Assembly: GCF_016808095.1 (NCBI RefSeq)
Contig: NC_068979.1
Coordinates: 18,258,501-18,322,500 of the forward strand
Origin: Vigna angularis
Taxonomy: Eukaryota; Streptophyta; Magnoliopsida; Fabales; Fabaceae
Direction of reading: 5' to 3'
DNA length: 64,000 nt
Below the pieces are notes generated by a model. It was not told where the DNA came from, did no database searches, and saw only the letters and a program-made list of their open reading frames with translations. Positions within the stretch are counted from its first letter, which is position 1, and every line of letters begins with the position of its first letter. The translations under genes and the position numbers were made by a program. Below are positions 47,728-59,626 of this stretch, piece after piece.

Positions 47728-49033
47728 TGATGGACAAATTTGTAAGCACCAAAATATGATGTCACAAACTTGTTTTTCAATCGGCAAGTATGACCGAATC
47801 GTTCAAGTAATAAACTTGGTAAGACCAAGTATCGTTCTTCCCAAAGGACTCACGGCCTAGTTTAGTTATGTGATTTGTTGATTAGCTAGGACTTACAAAC
47901 GAAATATTTGGAGTTTATATGCAAAAGACGAAAATTAAATATGTATGCATGAAGTTTGATCAATGGCAAAGACAAAAGATAAACACTTTCAATGGAATAT
48001 ATGAATGAATATGTTGTTGGGGGTCAATTTCATCTCATCCACTCTCATACATTTTAGGAATTCAACATTCAAATCATCATTGTTAATGCCACTCTCTAAA
48101 GTACCATTCTAGATGGCTTCTCCCTAATCACGAGTTCATACAATTCCTAGCATTCCTAATGATTAGTTCATAAGTGCAGGAGCTTAACGACAACCAATAT
48201 AATATTGGGAGAAATTCCCCAGATCTAGACTTCCCCGTACGTGTCCGTATCGACAAAACCAATAATCATGCATTAGAATGAGTTAAACAATGCAAGCATT
48301 AAGCAAAGAGGAAAAACCCTAACTAATGATGAAAGAAAGCATAAGTCTTAATTAAAAGATGCAAGCATAAATTCCATATATGAGAGCTTCAAGAGATTAC
48401 ATTGATTCCCCAACAAACATACAAGGTTTAGTTCACCATATTCATGGTGAACCTAGATGAATTACAATGAAAGTATGAAAGAATAAACCCTAAAAAGGTG
48501 AAGAGGTAGCCTGAGCATCCAAGATCCTCCTTCAAAGGGGTGGAAGAGAGAGTGTTTGCCTCGTTTCTGCCAAAGATGTCTAACCCTAGGACGTGCAAGT
48601 CCTTATATACTATTCTAGAGTTACAAAAGATTACAAAAGCCCAAGCCCAAAAAGTGCCGCTCAGCGGTAAATACCGCTCAGCGGTGACCTCGCTTCACTT
48701 TTCTTCCCCTCAGCGGCCAGTTTGCCCCTCAGCGAACCTCCCGTGACCTCCTGAGTGCCGCTCAGCGGTAAAATGCCGCTGAGCGGTGCTCGCGACTTCT
48801 CTTTTTGCACTCTTTGCTTCCTTTTATGATTCCACTTCTCTCCTTCTTTACTTCTTTCACTAAATTCACCTCAAAACCTGCACAAAAACACTCAAATCAA
48901 GCATAAACCTGTCCAGCTCTCTTATTTCTGAAAATATAGATAAAAGCATTGATTTCAAGCTAGTTTCTAAGTCTAAAGGTTGCTTTTAATATCAATTTTA
49001 AGCATGAAAATAACAGTTTTTCAACTGTTATCA
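47728..49033 (-). repeat. Athila element 1, 3' LTR
   Basis: TGATGGACAAATTTG ... AACTGTTATCA. On the element strand the promoter-like GTATATAAGG lies at 48601-48610. A GC-rich cluster of CCGCTCAGCGG / CCGCTGAGCGG palindromes lies at 48656-48797. A 68-codon frame at 48540-48746 is a by-product. Confidence 0.95.
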
Positions 49034-50302
49034 CAACCCCAAACTTAGAACTTTGCTTGTCCTCAAGCAAACAAAATGTAACTCCATCTCCAACCAATTC
49101 ATATGATGGTTCACTCATTCAAAATCCTTTTCTCAAGATAAGTAACAACTTCACTCAAACTTATGCCTAAGAGTTCAATCATGATGTGCACATGCTTTAG
49201 TATTCACAAAATCATTTAATTCCAACAAATGCTATTTTTCATGAATGATCAATCAATTAAGCATGGATGTTCATGTGTTTATGAAATATTTCCTCACTAG
49301 GTAAAGTGTTTCACTCAACACACAAGTGTATAAGAGGTACAGTGTTTCGCTCATTCACTCCACTATCACAATGTCACATGAATCAACTTTGCCTTTCATT
49401 TTACCACAATCAAAAACATTCACAAGCATGCATCATCACAAGGACTTTTCAATAGCTTATAATGTGGCTGGGCTAACAAGAAAATTGGTTTTTCTGGATC
49501 GCAAAATCCTTGAGTTAAGAGAATCATAACAACACAATCATCTTATTCATTCCCAACTTTCTTTTACCTTTGCATTTGCATTGAGCTTTACTTCTTTTTC
49601 TTTTCTTTTCTTTTTCTTTTTCTTTGCATATTCTTACTTTTTATCTCTTAGCTCAATGCTTTTCCTTTTTCATGTTTCCCCAACAACCCCAAACTTGAAC
49701 ATTTAACAATACCATACAAAATCTTCTACTTAACTCAAGGTAAAGATTTTCAATCAAGGGTTTTCAGTGTATGTTCAAGGCTAAGGGTTCAAAGGATAGA
49801 ACACAACGTGTTCTCTTTTAGTAGGCTAACTTTATGAATTTGGCCAATAAAAGGGTTCCAACAAATGGCCTTGATCACATGATGCAAAACAAGCAATTGA
49901 TTCAATCATAGAAAACCTGGGCAAAATCATTCATGCTTTCAAAGTAATAGCATTCAATCATATCAAAAACTCTGGAGCTCAAAACCTCACATATAAGCTC
50001 ATTCACATTTGACATACACATCCTGCTTAATTTCACAATCACAATCATGATATCCTGCATTTGTTCACAAAGCTTGTGAATCACCTGTATAAGCATTTAA
50101 TGTGCACATCATATCAACATCAATCAATCAATAAGCATCATCAAGCAGTACTTATCACACAATCACAGTTAATAGCAAACCATCATAACAAACCAGGTGT
50201 TCAATAGAGTACATCAAACCCTAACAAAAACAAAAATACTTACAAGATACTGGGTTGCCTCCCAGTAAGCGCTTGTTTAACGTCCCGAGCCTGACCCAAC
50301 TT
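49034..50302 (-). other. Athila element 1, 3' untranslated region
   Basis: No env-like frame. A CTTTTTC-rich tract lies at 49580-49625. The conserved block with TGGGAGGCAACCCA on the minus strand is at 50251-50298, just after the pol stop. A polypurine-like AAGTTTGGGGTTG abuts the LTR (49034-49047). The same layout recurs in element 2 at 60719-62672. Confidence 0.7.
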
Positions 50303-53300
50303 TCAAGGATCAACCAACAACATCATTGTGGAAAATCGTTGCACCTCTCCCCCTAGATAGGGCTTGAGACGATGACCATTTACCACCCAACTTTTCTGTG
50401 GATCATCAGCAGATGGATCAAATATTTCAATTGCTCCATGTGGATGCACTTCTTTTACCACAAATGGTCCTGTCCATTTTGATTTCAGCTTCCCAGGAAA
50501 TATCTTTAATCTTGAGTTGAACAATAGTACCTGTTGTCCTGGATTGAAAACTCTATTCACCAACTTCCTGTCATGATAAAATTTAATTTTGTCTTTGTAA
50601 GCCTTGGATGAATCATATGCATGTAACCGCATTTCTTCCAGCTCTAAAATCTGCCTTTTGCGTGTGCATTGAGTTTCATAAGGATCAAAATTCAAGAATT
50701 TCAAAGCCCATAATGCTCTATGCTCCAATTCAACTGGCAAATGGCATGCTTTCCCATAGACTAATTGAAATGGTGATAATCCCATAGACGTCTTCATTGC
50801 TGTTCTATAAGCCCAAAGAGCATCATCCAATTTGAGAGACCAATCCTTCCTCGATGAAGTCACGGTTTTTTCCAGGATTCTTTTTATCTCTCTGTTAGAT
50901 ACCTCAGCTTGTCCATTGGTTTGTGGATGATAAGGTGCAGCTACCTTATGCTTCACTCCATAGTGTTTGAGTACTTTCTCTAGCTGATAATTGCAAAAAT
51001 GAGATCCTCCATCACTAATCAACACTCTTGGAGTGCCAAAACGTGAGAATATCTGCCTCTTTAGGAATTTAATTACCGTACTAGCATCATTTTTAGGACA
51101 AGCCAATGCTTCCACCCATTTACTCACATAATCCACTGCTACCAGAATATATTCATTGTTGAAAGATGGAGGGAAGGGTCCAACAAAGTCAATACCCCAA
51201 CAATCAAATACCTCAACCTCTAAAATACCTTGTAAAGGCATCTCATGACGTTTAGTGATTGTCCCTGCTCTTTGACATTTGTCACAATTCCTGGCATGAT
51301 TATGAGCATCTTTAAATAAAGTTGGCCAATAGAATCCTGATTGAAGGACTTTTGCTGCTGTTCTTTCTCCATTAAAATGTCCTCCATAAGGTGAATCATG
51401 ACAATGCCAGAGAATTCCTTCTGCTTCTTCATTTGTAACACATCTCCTCAGAAGATTATCTGCTCCAATTTTGAACAAATATGGATCGTCCCACACAAAC
51501 TGCTTGGCATCATGCAGAAATTTCTTTCTCTGTTGCCAAGTTAAATCTTCCGGCATGACTCTTGCAGCTTTGAAATTTGCCATATCAGCAAACCAGGGCC
51601 TCTGCTGAATATACATGAGTGATTCATCTGAAAAAGATTCCCATATTTCAGGCTCCTTGCTCGTGACCTCATTATTGACTAACCGTGATAAATGATCAGC
51701 AATTAAGTTCTCACTTCCTTTCTTATCACGGATTTCTACATCAAATTCTTGCAACAGTAGTACCCATCTGATCAGACGTGGCTTAGAATCTGGTTTTGTC
51801 AACAAATATTTAATAGCTGCATGATCTGTATAGACAATCACTTTAGACCCAATAAGATAAGGTCTAAATTTCTCTAAAGCATATACAATGGCAAGAAACT
51901 CTTTCTCTGTGGTAGCATAATTCAATTGAGCATCATTCAGCACCTTGCTAGCATAATAAATTGGATGAAACTTTTGTTCTTTCCTTTGGCCGAGGACAAC
52001 TCCTATTGCATAATCACTTGCATCACACATTAATTCCAAATTTTGATTCCAATCTGGTGCTGCAACTACTGGAGCTGACACTAACTTCTGCTTCAATGTA
52101 TCAAAAGCTTTCAGGCAATCTTCATTCATCACAAAGGGAGCATCCTTCATCAAGAGATTACTCAATGGTTTAGCAATTTTTGAGAAATCTTTGATAAATC
52201 TTCTATAGAACCCAGCATGACCAAGAAAACTTCTAATCCCCTTTACATTTGTTGGTGGAGGTAGTTTCTCAATAACTTCTACTTTAGCTTTGTCTACCTC
52301 AATTCCTTTAGCAGAGATTTTGTGACCCAATACGATTCCTTCAGTTACCATGAAATGACATTTTTCCCAATTCAAAACCAGATTTGTCTGAACACATCTT
52401 TTGAGGACAGTGTTCAAATTAGCTAAACATCTTTGGAAAGAGTTTCCAAAAACTGAGAAGTCATCCATGAATACTTCAATGCATTTTTCTAAAAGATCAG
52501 CAAAGATTGCCTGCATACACCTCTGAAACGTAGCTGGAGCATTACATAATCCAAAAGGCATCTTTCTATATGCAAAGATACCAAAAGGACAAGTAAAAGT
52601 CGTCTTCTCCTGGTCTTTTGGATCTACCACAATTTGATTATATCCAGAATATCCATCTAAAATACAATAAAAAGCCTGCCCTGATAACCTTTCTAGCATC
52701 TGATCCATGAAAGGAAGAGGAAAATGATCTTTCCTAGTAGCTTTATTCAGCTTCCTGTAATCAATGCACATACGCCAGCCAGTAACTGTCCGAGTGGGAA
52801 TAAGTTCATTCTTATCATTATAAATTACTGTCATCCCACCTTTCTTTGGCACCACCTGTACTGGACTCACCCATTCACTGTCAGAGATTGGATAGATGAT
52901 ACCAGCTTCTAGCAGTTTCAACACTTCTTTTCTGACCACCTCCTTCATAACAGGATTTAACCTTCTCTGTGGTTGAGCACTTGGTTTATAGTCTTCTTCC
53001 ATAAAAATCTTGTGCATGCAATAAGTTGGGCTAATACCTTTGAGATCTGATATTGACCACCCAATTGCTTCTTTGTTGGCTTTCAGAATGTCTATCAACT
53101 GCTCTTCTTCTTGTAAAGATAAAGAGTTACTGATAATGACTGGCTTTGTTCCATCTTCTTCTAAAAACACATATTTCAAATGTGATGGCAATCTTTTTAG
53201 TTCTGGAGACTGTGCTTTGATTGTTTCTTCCTTATCAATTGTTTCGAATATTGGATCTTCCTCTGGACCCTTTTTCAATGTTTCCAAGTTCATCAGACAT

Positions 53301-54229
53301 TCATCAACCAATTTCTCTTCTTCTTCATCCAAATCTTCACATGCATCAATGAGCGTTTTTTCCAATGGAGAAATGTTACGCACCATTCTTTCTTGAACCA
53401 TACAAACTTCATCAAGTTCATCAAATTGAAAGCATGCTTTGTCATCATTTGGATACGTCATGGCTTTGGATACATCAAAAGTGACTTCTTCATCATCAAC
53501 TCTCAGTTTAAGCTTACCACTCTCTACATCAATCAAAACTCTAGCAGTCTTCATAAAAGGTCTCCCAAGAATAAGAGGAACATCACTAGTTCCTTCCATC
53601 TCCATCACAATGAAATCTACTGGAAATACAAATTTGTCAACCTTCACTAGAACATCTTCAACCACTCCATATGGATATTTAAGAGACCTGTCTGCCAATT
53701 GAAGAGCCATTCTGGTTGGTTTAATTTCCAACCCCTGAATTGTTCTGCACATAGATAGCGGCATTAGATTAATGCTAGCTCCCAAATCAATCAATGCTCT
53801 TCCAACTTTCACATCTCCTATGGTGCATGGAATGGTGAAGCTTCCTGGATCTTTAAGTTTAGGAGGTAGTTTCTGTATGATTGCACTGCAATTGCCCTGT
53901 ATATTTATAGTTTCCTTCTCAATGTATTTGTGTTTCTTTGTGAGAAGTTCCTTCAAGAATTTTCCATAAGCTGGCATCTGTTGCAATGCTTCAGAGAATG
54001 GTATAGTGATCTCCAACTTCTTAAACAGTTCCATGAATCTCTCCAACTGCTTTTCTTTCTCCTTCCTTGAATAACCCTTTGGATAAGGAAGTGGCTTTTC
54101 ATACTCTTTTTCTTTCTGTCTCTCTTCTCTCTCATTTTTTTTCTCTCCTCTCTTCTTCTTCTTTTTTCTTTTTCTCTCTCTCAACTCTTTCTTTCCACTC
54201 ACATGTTTCTTTTTCACTCTCACTCTCAT
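50303..54229 (-). CDS. Athila Pol polyprotein, 1308 codons
   Basis: After a very basic K/E/R-rich N-terminus (1-60), the domains run in Gypsy order. The aspartic protease has IDLGA at 147-151, where most retroviral-type proteases have DTG/DSG; this D-L-G-A form is usual in Athila. Reverse transcriptase covers about 440-700, with [10 protein letters not shown] at 524-533 and FMDD at 587-590. RNase H covers about 730-850, starting CDASDYAIG. Integrase has the HHCC zinc site (H944, H951, C982, C985) and core D1014, D1073 and E1109 ([12 protein letters not shown]). A C-terminal segment follows, with [20 protein letters not shown]. No internal stop is seen. The start is uncertain: the first ATG is at 54229, but translation more likely enters by frameshift from the overlapping gag frame. 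Confidence 0.95.
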   Translation of the reverse strand: MRVRVKKKHVSGKKELRERKRKKKKKRGEKKNEREERQKEKEYEKPLPYPKGYSRKEKEKQLERFMELFKKLEITIPFSEALQQMPAYGKFLKELLTKKHKYIEKETINIQGNCSAIIQKLPPKLKDPGSFTIPCTIGDVKVGRALIDLGASINLMPLSMCRTIQGLEIKPTRMALQLADRSLKYPYGVVEDVLVKVDKFVFPVDFIVMEMEGTSDVPLILGRPFMKTARVLIDVESGKLKLRVDDEEVTFDVSKAMTYPNDDKACFQFDELDEVCMVQERMVRNISPLEKTLIDACEDLDEEEEKLVDECLMNLETLKKGPEEDPIFETIDKEETIKAQSPELKRLPSHLKYVFLEEDGTKPVIISNSLSLQEEEQLIDILKANKEAIGWSISDLKGISPTYCMHKIFMEEDYKPSAQPQRRLNPVMKEVVRKEVLKLLEAGIIYPISDSEWVSPVQVVPKKGGMTVIYNDKNELIPTRTVTGWRMCIDYRKLNKATRKDHFPLPFMDQMLERLSGQAFYCILDGYSGYNQIVVDPKDQEKTTFTCPFGIFAYRKMPFGLCNAPATFQRCMQAIFADLLEKCIEVFMDDFSVFGNSFQRCLANLNTVLKRCVQTNLVLNWEKCHFMVTEGIVLGHKISAKGIEVDKAKVEVIEKLPPPTNVKGIRSFLGHAGFYRRFIKDFSKIAKPLSNLLMKDAPFVMNEDCLKAFDTLKQKLVSAPVVAAPDWNQNLELMCDASDYAIGVVLGQRKEQKFHPIYYASKVLNDAQLNYATTEKEFLAIVYALEKFRPYLIGSKVIVYTDHAAIKYLLTKPDSKPRLIRWVLLLQEFDVEIRDKKGSENLIADHLSRLVNNEVTSKEPEIWESFSDESLMYIQQRPWFADMANFKAARVMPEDLTWQQRKKFLHDAKQFVWDDPYLFKIGADNLLRRCVTNEEAEGILWHCHDSPYGGHFNGERTAAKVLQSGFYWPTLFKDAHNHARNCDKCQRAGTITKRHEMPLQGILEVEVFDCWGIDFVGPFPPSFNNEYILVAVDYVSKWVEALACPKNDASTVIKFLKRQIFSRFGTPRVLISDGGSHFCNYQLEKVLKHYGVKHKVAAPYHPQTNGQAEVSNREIKRILEKTVTSSRKDWSLKLDDALWAYRTAMKTSMGLSPFQLVYGKACHLPVELEHRALWALKFLNFDPYETQCTRKRQILELEEMRLHAYDSSKAYKDKIKFYHDRKLVNRVFNPGQQVLLFNSRLKIFPGKLKSKWTGPFVVKEVHPHGAIEIFDPSADDPQKSWVVNGHRLKPYLGGEVQRFSTMMLLVDP

Positions 54230-55457
54230 TTTCTTTCTCCTTTCTCTCTTTTTTTCTCTCTTCTAACACTCTACCACTTCTAGTCACAACAGTTTTACAT
54301 TCCTTTCCAAGATTATCATGTTTCATTTCGTCAACTATTCTCTCAATATAGACTTCCATTTTTTTAAATGCAGCATCCACATTATGACAATAAGACGCAT
54401 TTGTCTTTAAGAATCTCTGGAAAGTCTCTTCAAGTGCTGTTGTTTTCTCAACTGGAGTAGATTGCATCTGCCATTTTTGGTGCTCTTGAATCATTGAAAC
54501 CTGTTGTACTTCCTGTGGTGTTTGAGAAAGTTTCCTGGTCACTTCTTCAAGCTGTTGAGAGATAATTCTATTTTGGATAAGCAAGGCCTCATTTAATTGT
54601 AACAACTCCTTCTGACTAGGATCTCCTTTTTCAATATTGAGTTCGTTGTCACTAGTAGCCATATTTTCAATAAGTTCAGTTGCTTCCTCTGGAGTTTTCC
54701 ATTTAATATTGCCTCCTGCTGAGGCGTTCAGTATCATCTTGGTTTGTGAACCAAGCCCTCCAAGGAAAGTTAAGACTACTTCTTGATCTTCAAAACCATG
54801 CATAGGTGTTTTACGTAACAAACTTTTATACCTGTCCCATGCATGCCCCAGTGATTCTTCCATGCCCTGCTTGAATGACGAAATCTCTTGCTTGCCTTTG
54901 GTCACCTTAGATTGTGGAAAGTACTTGTTTAGAAATTTTGTGACCACTGCTTCCCACTCTGTGAAACTTTCTTCTGGAAAAGAGTTTAACCAAAGCTTAG
55001 CATTGCCCCCCAATGAGAAGGGAAACAAGCTAAGTTTGATAGCTTCGTCTGGCACCCCATTCATCTTGACCGTGTTGCAGATCTCATTAAAAGTTGTAAG
55101 GTGCTCATATGGGCTTTCGTGAGATAACCCATTAAATTGATTACTCTTCACTAGTTGAATTAATGCTGGCTTGACCTCCATGTTGGCTGCATTGACTCTA
55201 GGTCTAGCTATGCTGTTAAAGTGTTGAGGTCCAGCAATATTAGTGTAATCTGCAAGAGTTCTTCTAGCATTATTGTTCTCCATACTTCTTGTCCTATGAA
55301 CAGAACCTTGTGGTGATGATTGTAAGAGAGTCTCTGGAGAAGGGAAAAGTTCTCTGGACGTTCTGATTCTTCTCCTCCTTCTACTCTCTTCTAGACCTTC
55401 AAAAAGTGGTTCTGTTGTTTTCTTACTCCTAGTTCGAATTGCTTCCTGCATACACAA
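54132..55457 (-). CDS. Athila Gag, 441 codons
   Basis: Begins [20 protein letters not shown]. It contains a Retrotrans_gag core ([20 protein letters not shown], then [20 protein letters not shown] and [20 protein letters not shown]) and a glutamine-rich coiled coil, and ends in a highly charged K/E/R tail. No CCHC knuckle is seen, unlike the gag of element 2, which has one. The 3' end overlaps the pol frame by 98 bases in a different frame, within the A/G-rich tail, an arrangement suited to programmed frameshifting. Confidence 0.9.
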   Translation of the reverse strand: MCMQEAIRTRSKKTTEPLFEGLEESRRRRRIRTSRELFPSPETLLQSSPQGSVHRTRSMENNNARRTLADYTNIAGPQHFNSIARPRVNAANMEVKPALIQLVKSNQFNGLSHESPYEHLTTFNEICNTVKMNGVPDEAIKLSLFPFSLGGNAKLWLNSFPEESFTEWEAVVTKFLNKYFPQSKVTKGKQEISSFKQGMEESLGHAWDRYKSLLRKTPMHGFEDQEVVLTFLGGLGSQTKMILNASAGGNIKWKTPEEATELIENMATSDNELNIEKGDPSQKELLQLNEALLIQNRIISQQLEEVTRKLSQTPQEVQQVSMIQEHQKWQMQSTPVEKTTALEETFQRFLKTNASYCHNVDAAFKKMEVYIERIVDEMKHDNLGKECKTVVTRSGRVLEERKKERKEKENESESEKETCEWKERVEREKKKKEEEERREKK

Positions 55458-55761
55458 GAAAACAAAACCCTAGAAAAGATTTGTTAGCACAAAAAGATAT
55501 AGAAGAAGATATATATTCAGAAGATAAAAAGATTGAGAAGATAGAATCAAATAAAACCTAATCTAAAAATAAAATCTAATCTAACCTAACCTAAAAGATA
55601 AAATAAAATAAAATAAAATCTAATCTAACCTAATCAAATAAAATAAAATAAAAAACAGAAAAATAAAATAAAATAAAAAACAGAAAAAAATAAAAACAGA
55701 AATTCAAAAGTAAAGTCAAAGATAATCAATAATCACACAAATTAACCAGTTAAACCACGAA
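55458..55761 (-). other. Athila element 1, leader between PBS and gag
   Basis: AAAATAAAAT-type A-rich repeats fill 55550-55700 on the + strand. The same TTTTATTTTA repeats appear on the + strand of element 2 at 59450-59530. Confidence 0.7.
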
Positions 55762-55779
55762 TCCCCGGCAACGGCGCCA
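55762..55779 (-). other. Athila element 1 primer-binding site (tRNA-Asp type)
   Basis: TGGCGCCGTTGCCGGGGA on the minus strand, six bases inside the 5' LTR. Confidence 0.9.
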
Positions 55780-55785
55780 AAAACT

Positions 55786-57091
55786 TGATGGACAAATTTG
55801 TAAGCACCAAAATATGATGTCACAAACTTGTTTTTCAATCGGCAAGTATGACCGAATCGTTCAAGTAATAAACTTGGTAAGACCAAGTATCGTTCTTCCC
55901 AAAGGACTCACGGCCTAGTTTAGTTATGTGATTTGTTGATTAGCTAGGACTTACAAACGAAATATTTGGAGTTTATATGCAAAAGACGAAAATTAAATAT
56001 GTATGCATGAAGTTTGATCAATGGCAAAGACAAAAGATAAACACTTTCAATGGAATATATGAATGAATATGTTGTTGGGGGTCAATTTCATCTCATCCAC
56101 TCTCATACATTTTAGGAATTCAACATTCAAATCATCATTGTTAATGCCACTCTCTAAAGTACAATTCTAGATGGCTTCTCCCTAATCACGAGTTCATACA
56201 ATTCCTAGCATTCCTAATGATTAGTTCATAAGTGCAGGAGCTTAACGACAACCAATATAATATTGGGAGAAATTCCCCGGATCTAGACTTCCTCGTACGT
56301 GTCCGTATCGACAAAACCAATAATCATGCATTAGAATGAGTTAAACAATGCAAGCATTAAGCAAAGAGGAAAAACCCTAACTAATGATGAAAGAAAGCAT
56401 AAGTCTTAATTAAAAGATGCAAGCATAAATTCCATATATGAGAGCTTCAAGAGATTACATTGATTCCCCAACAAACATACAAGGTTTAGTTCACCATATT
56501 CATGGTGAACCTAGATGAATTACAATGAAAGTATGAAAGAATAAACCCTAAAAAGGTGAAGAGGTAGCCTGAGCATCCAAGATCCTCCTTCAAAGGGGTG
56601 GAAGAGAGAGTGTTTGCCTCGTTTCTGCCAAAGATGTCTAACCCTAGGACGTGCAAGTCCTTATATACTATTCTAGAGTTACAAAAGATTACAAAAGCCC
56701 AAGCCCAAAAAGTGCCGCTCAGCGGTAAATACCGCTCAGCGGTGACCTCGCTTCACTTTTCTTCCCCTCAGCGGCCAGTTTGCCCCTCAGCGAACCTCCC
56801 GTGACCTCCTGAGTGCCGCTCAGCGGTAAAATGCCGCTGAGCGGTGCTCGCGACTTCTCTTTTTGCACTCTTTGCTTCCTTTTATGATTCCACTTCTCTC
56901 CTTCTTTACTTCTTTCACTAAATTCACCTCAAAACCTGCACAAAAACACTCAAATCAAGCATAAACCTGTCCAGCTCTCTTATTTCTGAAAATATAGATA
57001 AAAGCATTGATTTCAAGCTAGTTTCTAAGTCTAAAGGTTGCTTTTAATATCAATTTTAAGCATGAAAATAACAGTTTTTCAACTGTTATCA
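55786..57091 (-). repeat. Athila element 1, 5' LTR
   Basis: Partner of 47728-49033, same length. Visible differences: one in GTAC(C/A)ATTCTAG, one in CCCC(A/G)GATCTAG and one in CTTCC(C/T)CGTACG. Confidence 0.95.
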
Positions 57092-57488
57092 GGGCAACAC
57101 CTTTTTCTTTGGTATATGGAACAAAAGCAGCACTACACTTCGAGGTAGAAATCCCATCCCTACAAGTGTTAGTGGAAACCAGTTAGAAGAAGTAGATTGA
57201 GTTCAAACTCGGTTTGATCAACTTAATCTCATTGAAAAAAGATTGACCGCAACATGCCATGGACAACTATACCAGCGAAGGGAATTCCAAGAAGGTGAAC
57301 TGGTCCTAAAAAAGATTTTGCCAATACCAAAGGATCACAGGGGCAAGTGGACTCCAAATTATGAAGGCCCGTATGTGGTAAAGAAGACTTTTGGTGGTGG
57401 TGCACTTATTCTCACCAGAATGGATGGAGAGGGGTTGCCTGTGCAAGTTAATTCTGGCGTAGTAAAAAAAATTCTAATGATTCCATGA
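57092..57488 (+). pseudogene. Decayed Tat pol, right part (integrase C-terminus)
   Basis: Reads TPFSLVYGTKAALHFEVEIP and SLQVLVETS, then a stop. After more stops comes HGQLYQRREFQEGELVLKKI and then a KWTPNYEGPYVVKK chromodomain-like tail to TGA at 57486-57488. It continues the frame interrupted at 47727, and it belongs to the end of a Gypsy integrase. At least two stops are present. Confidence 0.75.
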
Positions 57489-58012
57489 TAGGGAATGCTT
57501 TTAAAGTGCAATTGGCAATATTATATTGTTTTTATCCAATAAATCTTTTTTCATCTCTTTCATATGGACGTTCTTAACTTTCAAAATGCCTCCCAAAAAT
57601 AATAAGCATCACACGCAGATTCACTGTGTGCGAGTGTATTCTTAAAGGATGTCGTGGAATTAAAACAAAACGGGAAGTATTTGGGTCTCACATGAATTTT
57701 CACCCATACATTCATGCATTCATCATAGTGCAGGCATCATCATAGGAAAAGCATGGCACACCATGCATCGCCAACATTCAACAGGAATTCGTGAATTCGA
57801 TAGAATACAAAATACATCAGTGACAAAATTCAAAATTTTCAAAAAAAAAAAAAAACCCAGTTTCCATCCTGGCACCAAAGCCCAGTTTTCATCCTGGCAC
57901 CAAAGCCTAGTTTTCATTCTAGTATCAAAGCCTAGTTATTATCCTGGCACCCAAAAAAAAAAAGATTTTGCGAGGATCCTACGCCTCACCATTTAATTTT
58001 TATGAGGTTCGT
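57489..58012 (+). repeat. Tat 3' UTR with about 29-bp repeats and the start of a 31-bp array
   Basis: Four degenerate units of CAGTTTTCATCCTGGCACCA / AAGCC lie at about 57855-57950. The first unit of the GCGCCTCACCATTTAATTTT array is at about 57970-58012, cut at 58012 by element 2. Ogre/Tat elements are known to carry fast-changing tandem repeats between pol and the 3' LTR. Confidence 0.75.
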
Positions 58013-59320
58013 TGATAACAGTTGAAAAACTGTTATTTTCATGCTTAAATTTTATACTAAAAGCAACCTTGAACACTTAGAAACTAGCTTGAAATCATGC
58101 TTTTGGTCATATTTTTAGAAATAAGAGAGCTGGACAGGTTTATGCTTGATTTCAGTGTTTTATGCAGGTTTTAAGGTGAATTTGGTGAAAGAAGTGAAGA
58201 AGGATAGGAATGGAATCAGAAAAGACATTAAAAAGTGCAAAAGGAGAAGCCGCAACCACCGCTCAGCGGCAGTTTACCGCTGAGCGGCACTCAGAAACCC
58301 ACGTTAGCTCCGCTGAGGGGTGAAATGACCGCTGAGGGGAAGAATCGAGCTCGCGCACTTACCGATGAGCGGTAGTTTACCGCTGAGCGGCACTATTTTG
58401 GGCTTGGGCCTAATTTTCTGTATTTTACGAATAGTATATAAGCTTTAGGTTTTCCTAGGGTTTGTATCTTTGGCTGGGAGGAAGCAGAAACACATTTTTC
58501 ACCCCTTACGGGTAGATTGCGAGATGGTGACAGCTCTCCTCTTCTCTTTCTAGGGTTTTTCTATCTCTTTCATTCTTTCATTATTATTCATCTAGATTCA
58601 CCATGAATATCGTGAACTAAACCTTATATTGTTGTTGGGGGATCAATGTAATCTTGTGAAACTCTCATATATGGAATTTGTGTTTAAACATCTTATTTGA
58701 GATACATGCTTTCTTTCATCATTAGTTAGGGTTTTTCCTCTTTGCTCAAAGCATGCATTGTTTAACTCATTCGATGTCATGATTATTGATTTTGTCGATA
58801 TGGGAACGTACGGGGAAGTCTAGATCCGGGGAATTTCTCCCAGTAGTATATTGGTTGCCTTTAAGCTCCTGCACTTCAGAACTAATTACTAGGAATGCTA
58901 GGAATTGTATGAACTCGTAATTAAGGATAGGCCTTCTCGACAAGGTGATTTAGAGAGTGGCATTAACATTGATGAAAAGATTGATGAATTCCTAAAGTAT
59001 ATGAGAGTGGATAAGATGAAAGTGATAACCCCAACAACATACTCATCCATATCATTCATTACGTGTTTGTTTTACTCTCTTTGCCATTGATCAAATTCAT
59101 GCATACATATTTAATTACTGTCTTTTGCATTAAAAACCTACAATGAATTGTTCACAAGTCTTAAATAATCAACAAATCAGATAACTAACTAGGCCGTGAG
59201 TCCTTTGGGAAAACGATACTTGGTCTTACCTAGTTTTATTACTTGATAAGATTCGGTCACACTTGCCGATTGTTAAACAAGTTTGTGGCGGTGTTTTCGG
59301 TGTTCATAAATTTGTCATCA
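58013..59320 (+). repeat. Athila element 2, 5' LTR (1308 bp)
   Basis: Starts TGATAACAGTTGAAAAACTG (TG plus a perfect short inverted repeat, CAGTTgaaAAACTG) and ends TTTGTCATCA. Promoter-like AGTATATAAGC lies near 58433. CCGCTSAGCGG palindromes are at 58258-58393. Confidence 0.95.
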
Positions 59321-59326
59321 AGTTTT

Positions 59327-59344
59327 TGGCGCCGTTGCCGGGGA
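59327..59344 (+). other. Athila element 2 primer-binding site (tRNA-Asp type)
   Basis: TGGCGCCGTTGCCGGGGA, six bases inside the 5' LTR, identical to that of element 1. Confidence 0.9.
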
Positions 59345-59626
59345 CTCGTGGTTTAACTAGTTTATTTGTTTGATTATTGATTATCTTTGACTTGTTTTTG
59401 AATTTTTAATTTAAATTTCGAATTTTTATTTTCTGTTTATATTTTTTAGTTTTTATTTTATTTTATTTTATTTTATTTTATTTTTTGGTTATTATTTTAT
59501 TTTGTTTTATTTTATTTTATTTTGCTGTTTTTATTTTTCTGTTTTCTGTTTTTATTTTATCTTCTTATCTCTGATCTTATATCTTCTTTTATATCTTTTT
59601 ATGCTAACAATTGTTTTTAGGGTTTT

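Larger units (their letters stand above)
47728..57091 (-). mobile_element. Athila-type Gypsy retrotransposon, nearly identical LTRs, 9364 bp
   Basis: The LTRs 47728-49033 and 55786-57091 are each 1306 bp and differ at only three positions that I could see. GGGCA is duplicated on both sides (47723-47727 and 57092-57096). The PBS, TGGCGCCGTTGCCGGGGA on the minus strand (55762-55779), is the tRNA-Asp type typical of Athila. Gag and pol frames are intact and overlap. The env-like ORF that many Athila elements have after pol is absent. It inserted into the Tat pol. The LTR similarity means a very recent insertion. Confidence 0.95.

Noticed and set aside
48540..48746. 68-codon frame, identical at 56598-56804
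   Set aside because: Lies in both LTRs of the Athila element, so identity reflects LTR duplication, not a conserved gene.
54067..54351. Ser/Phe/Leu-rich + strand frame
   Set aside because: Antisense of the K/E-rich gag/pol overlap of the Athila element.
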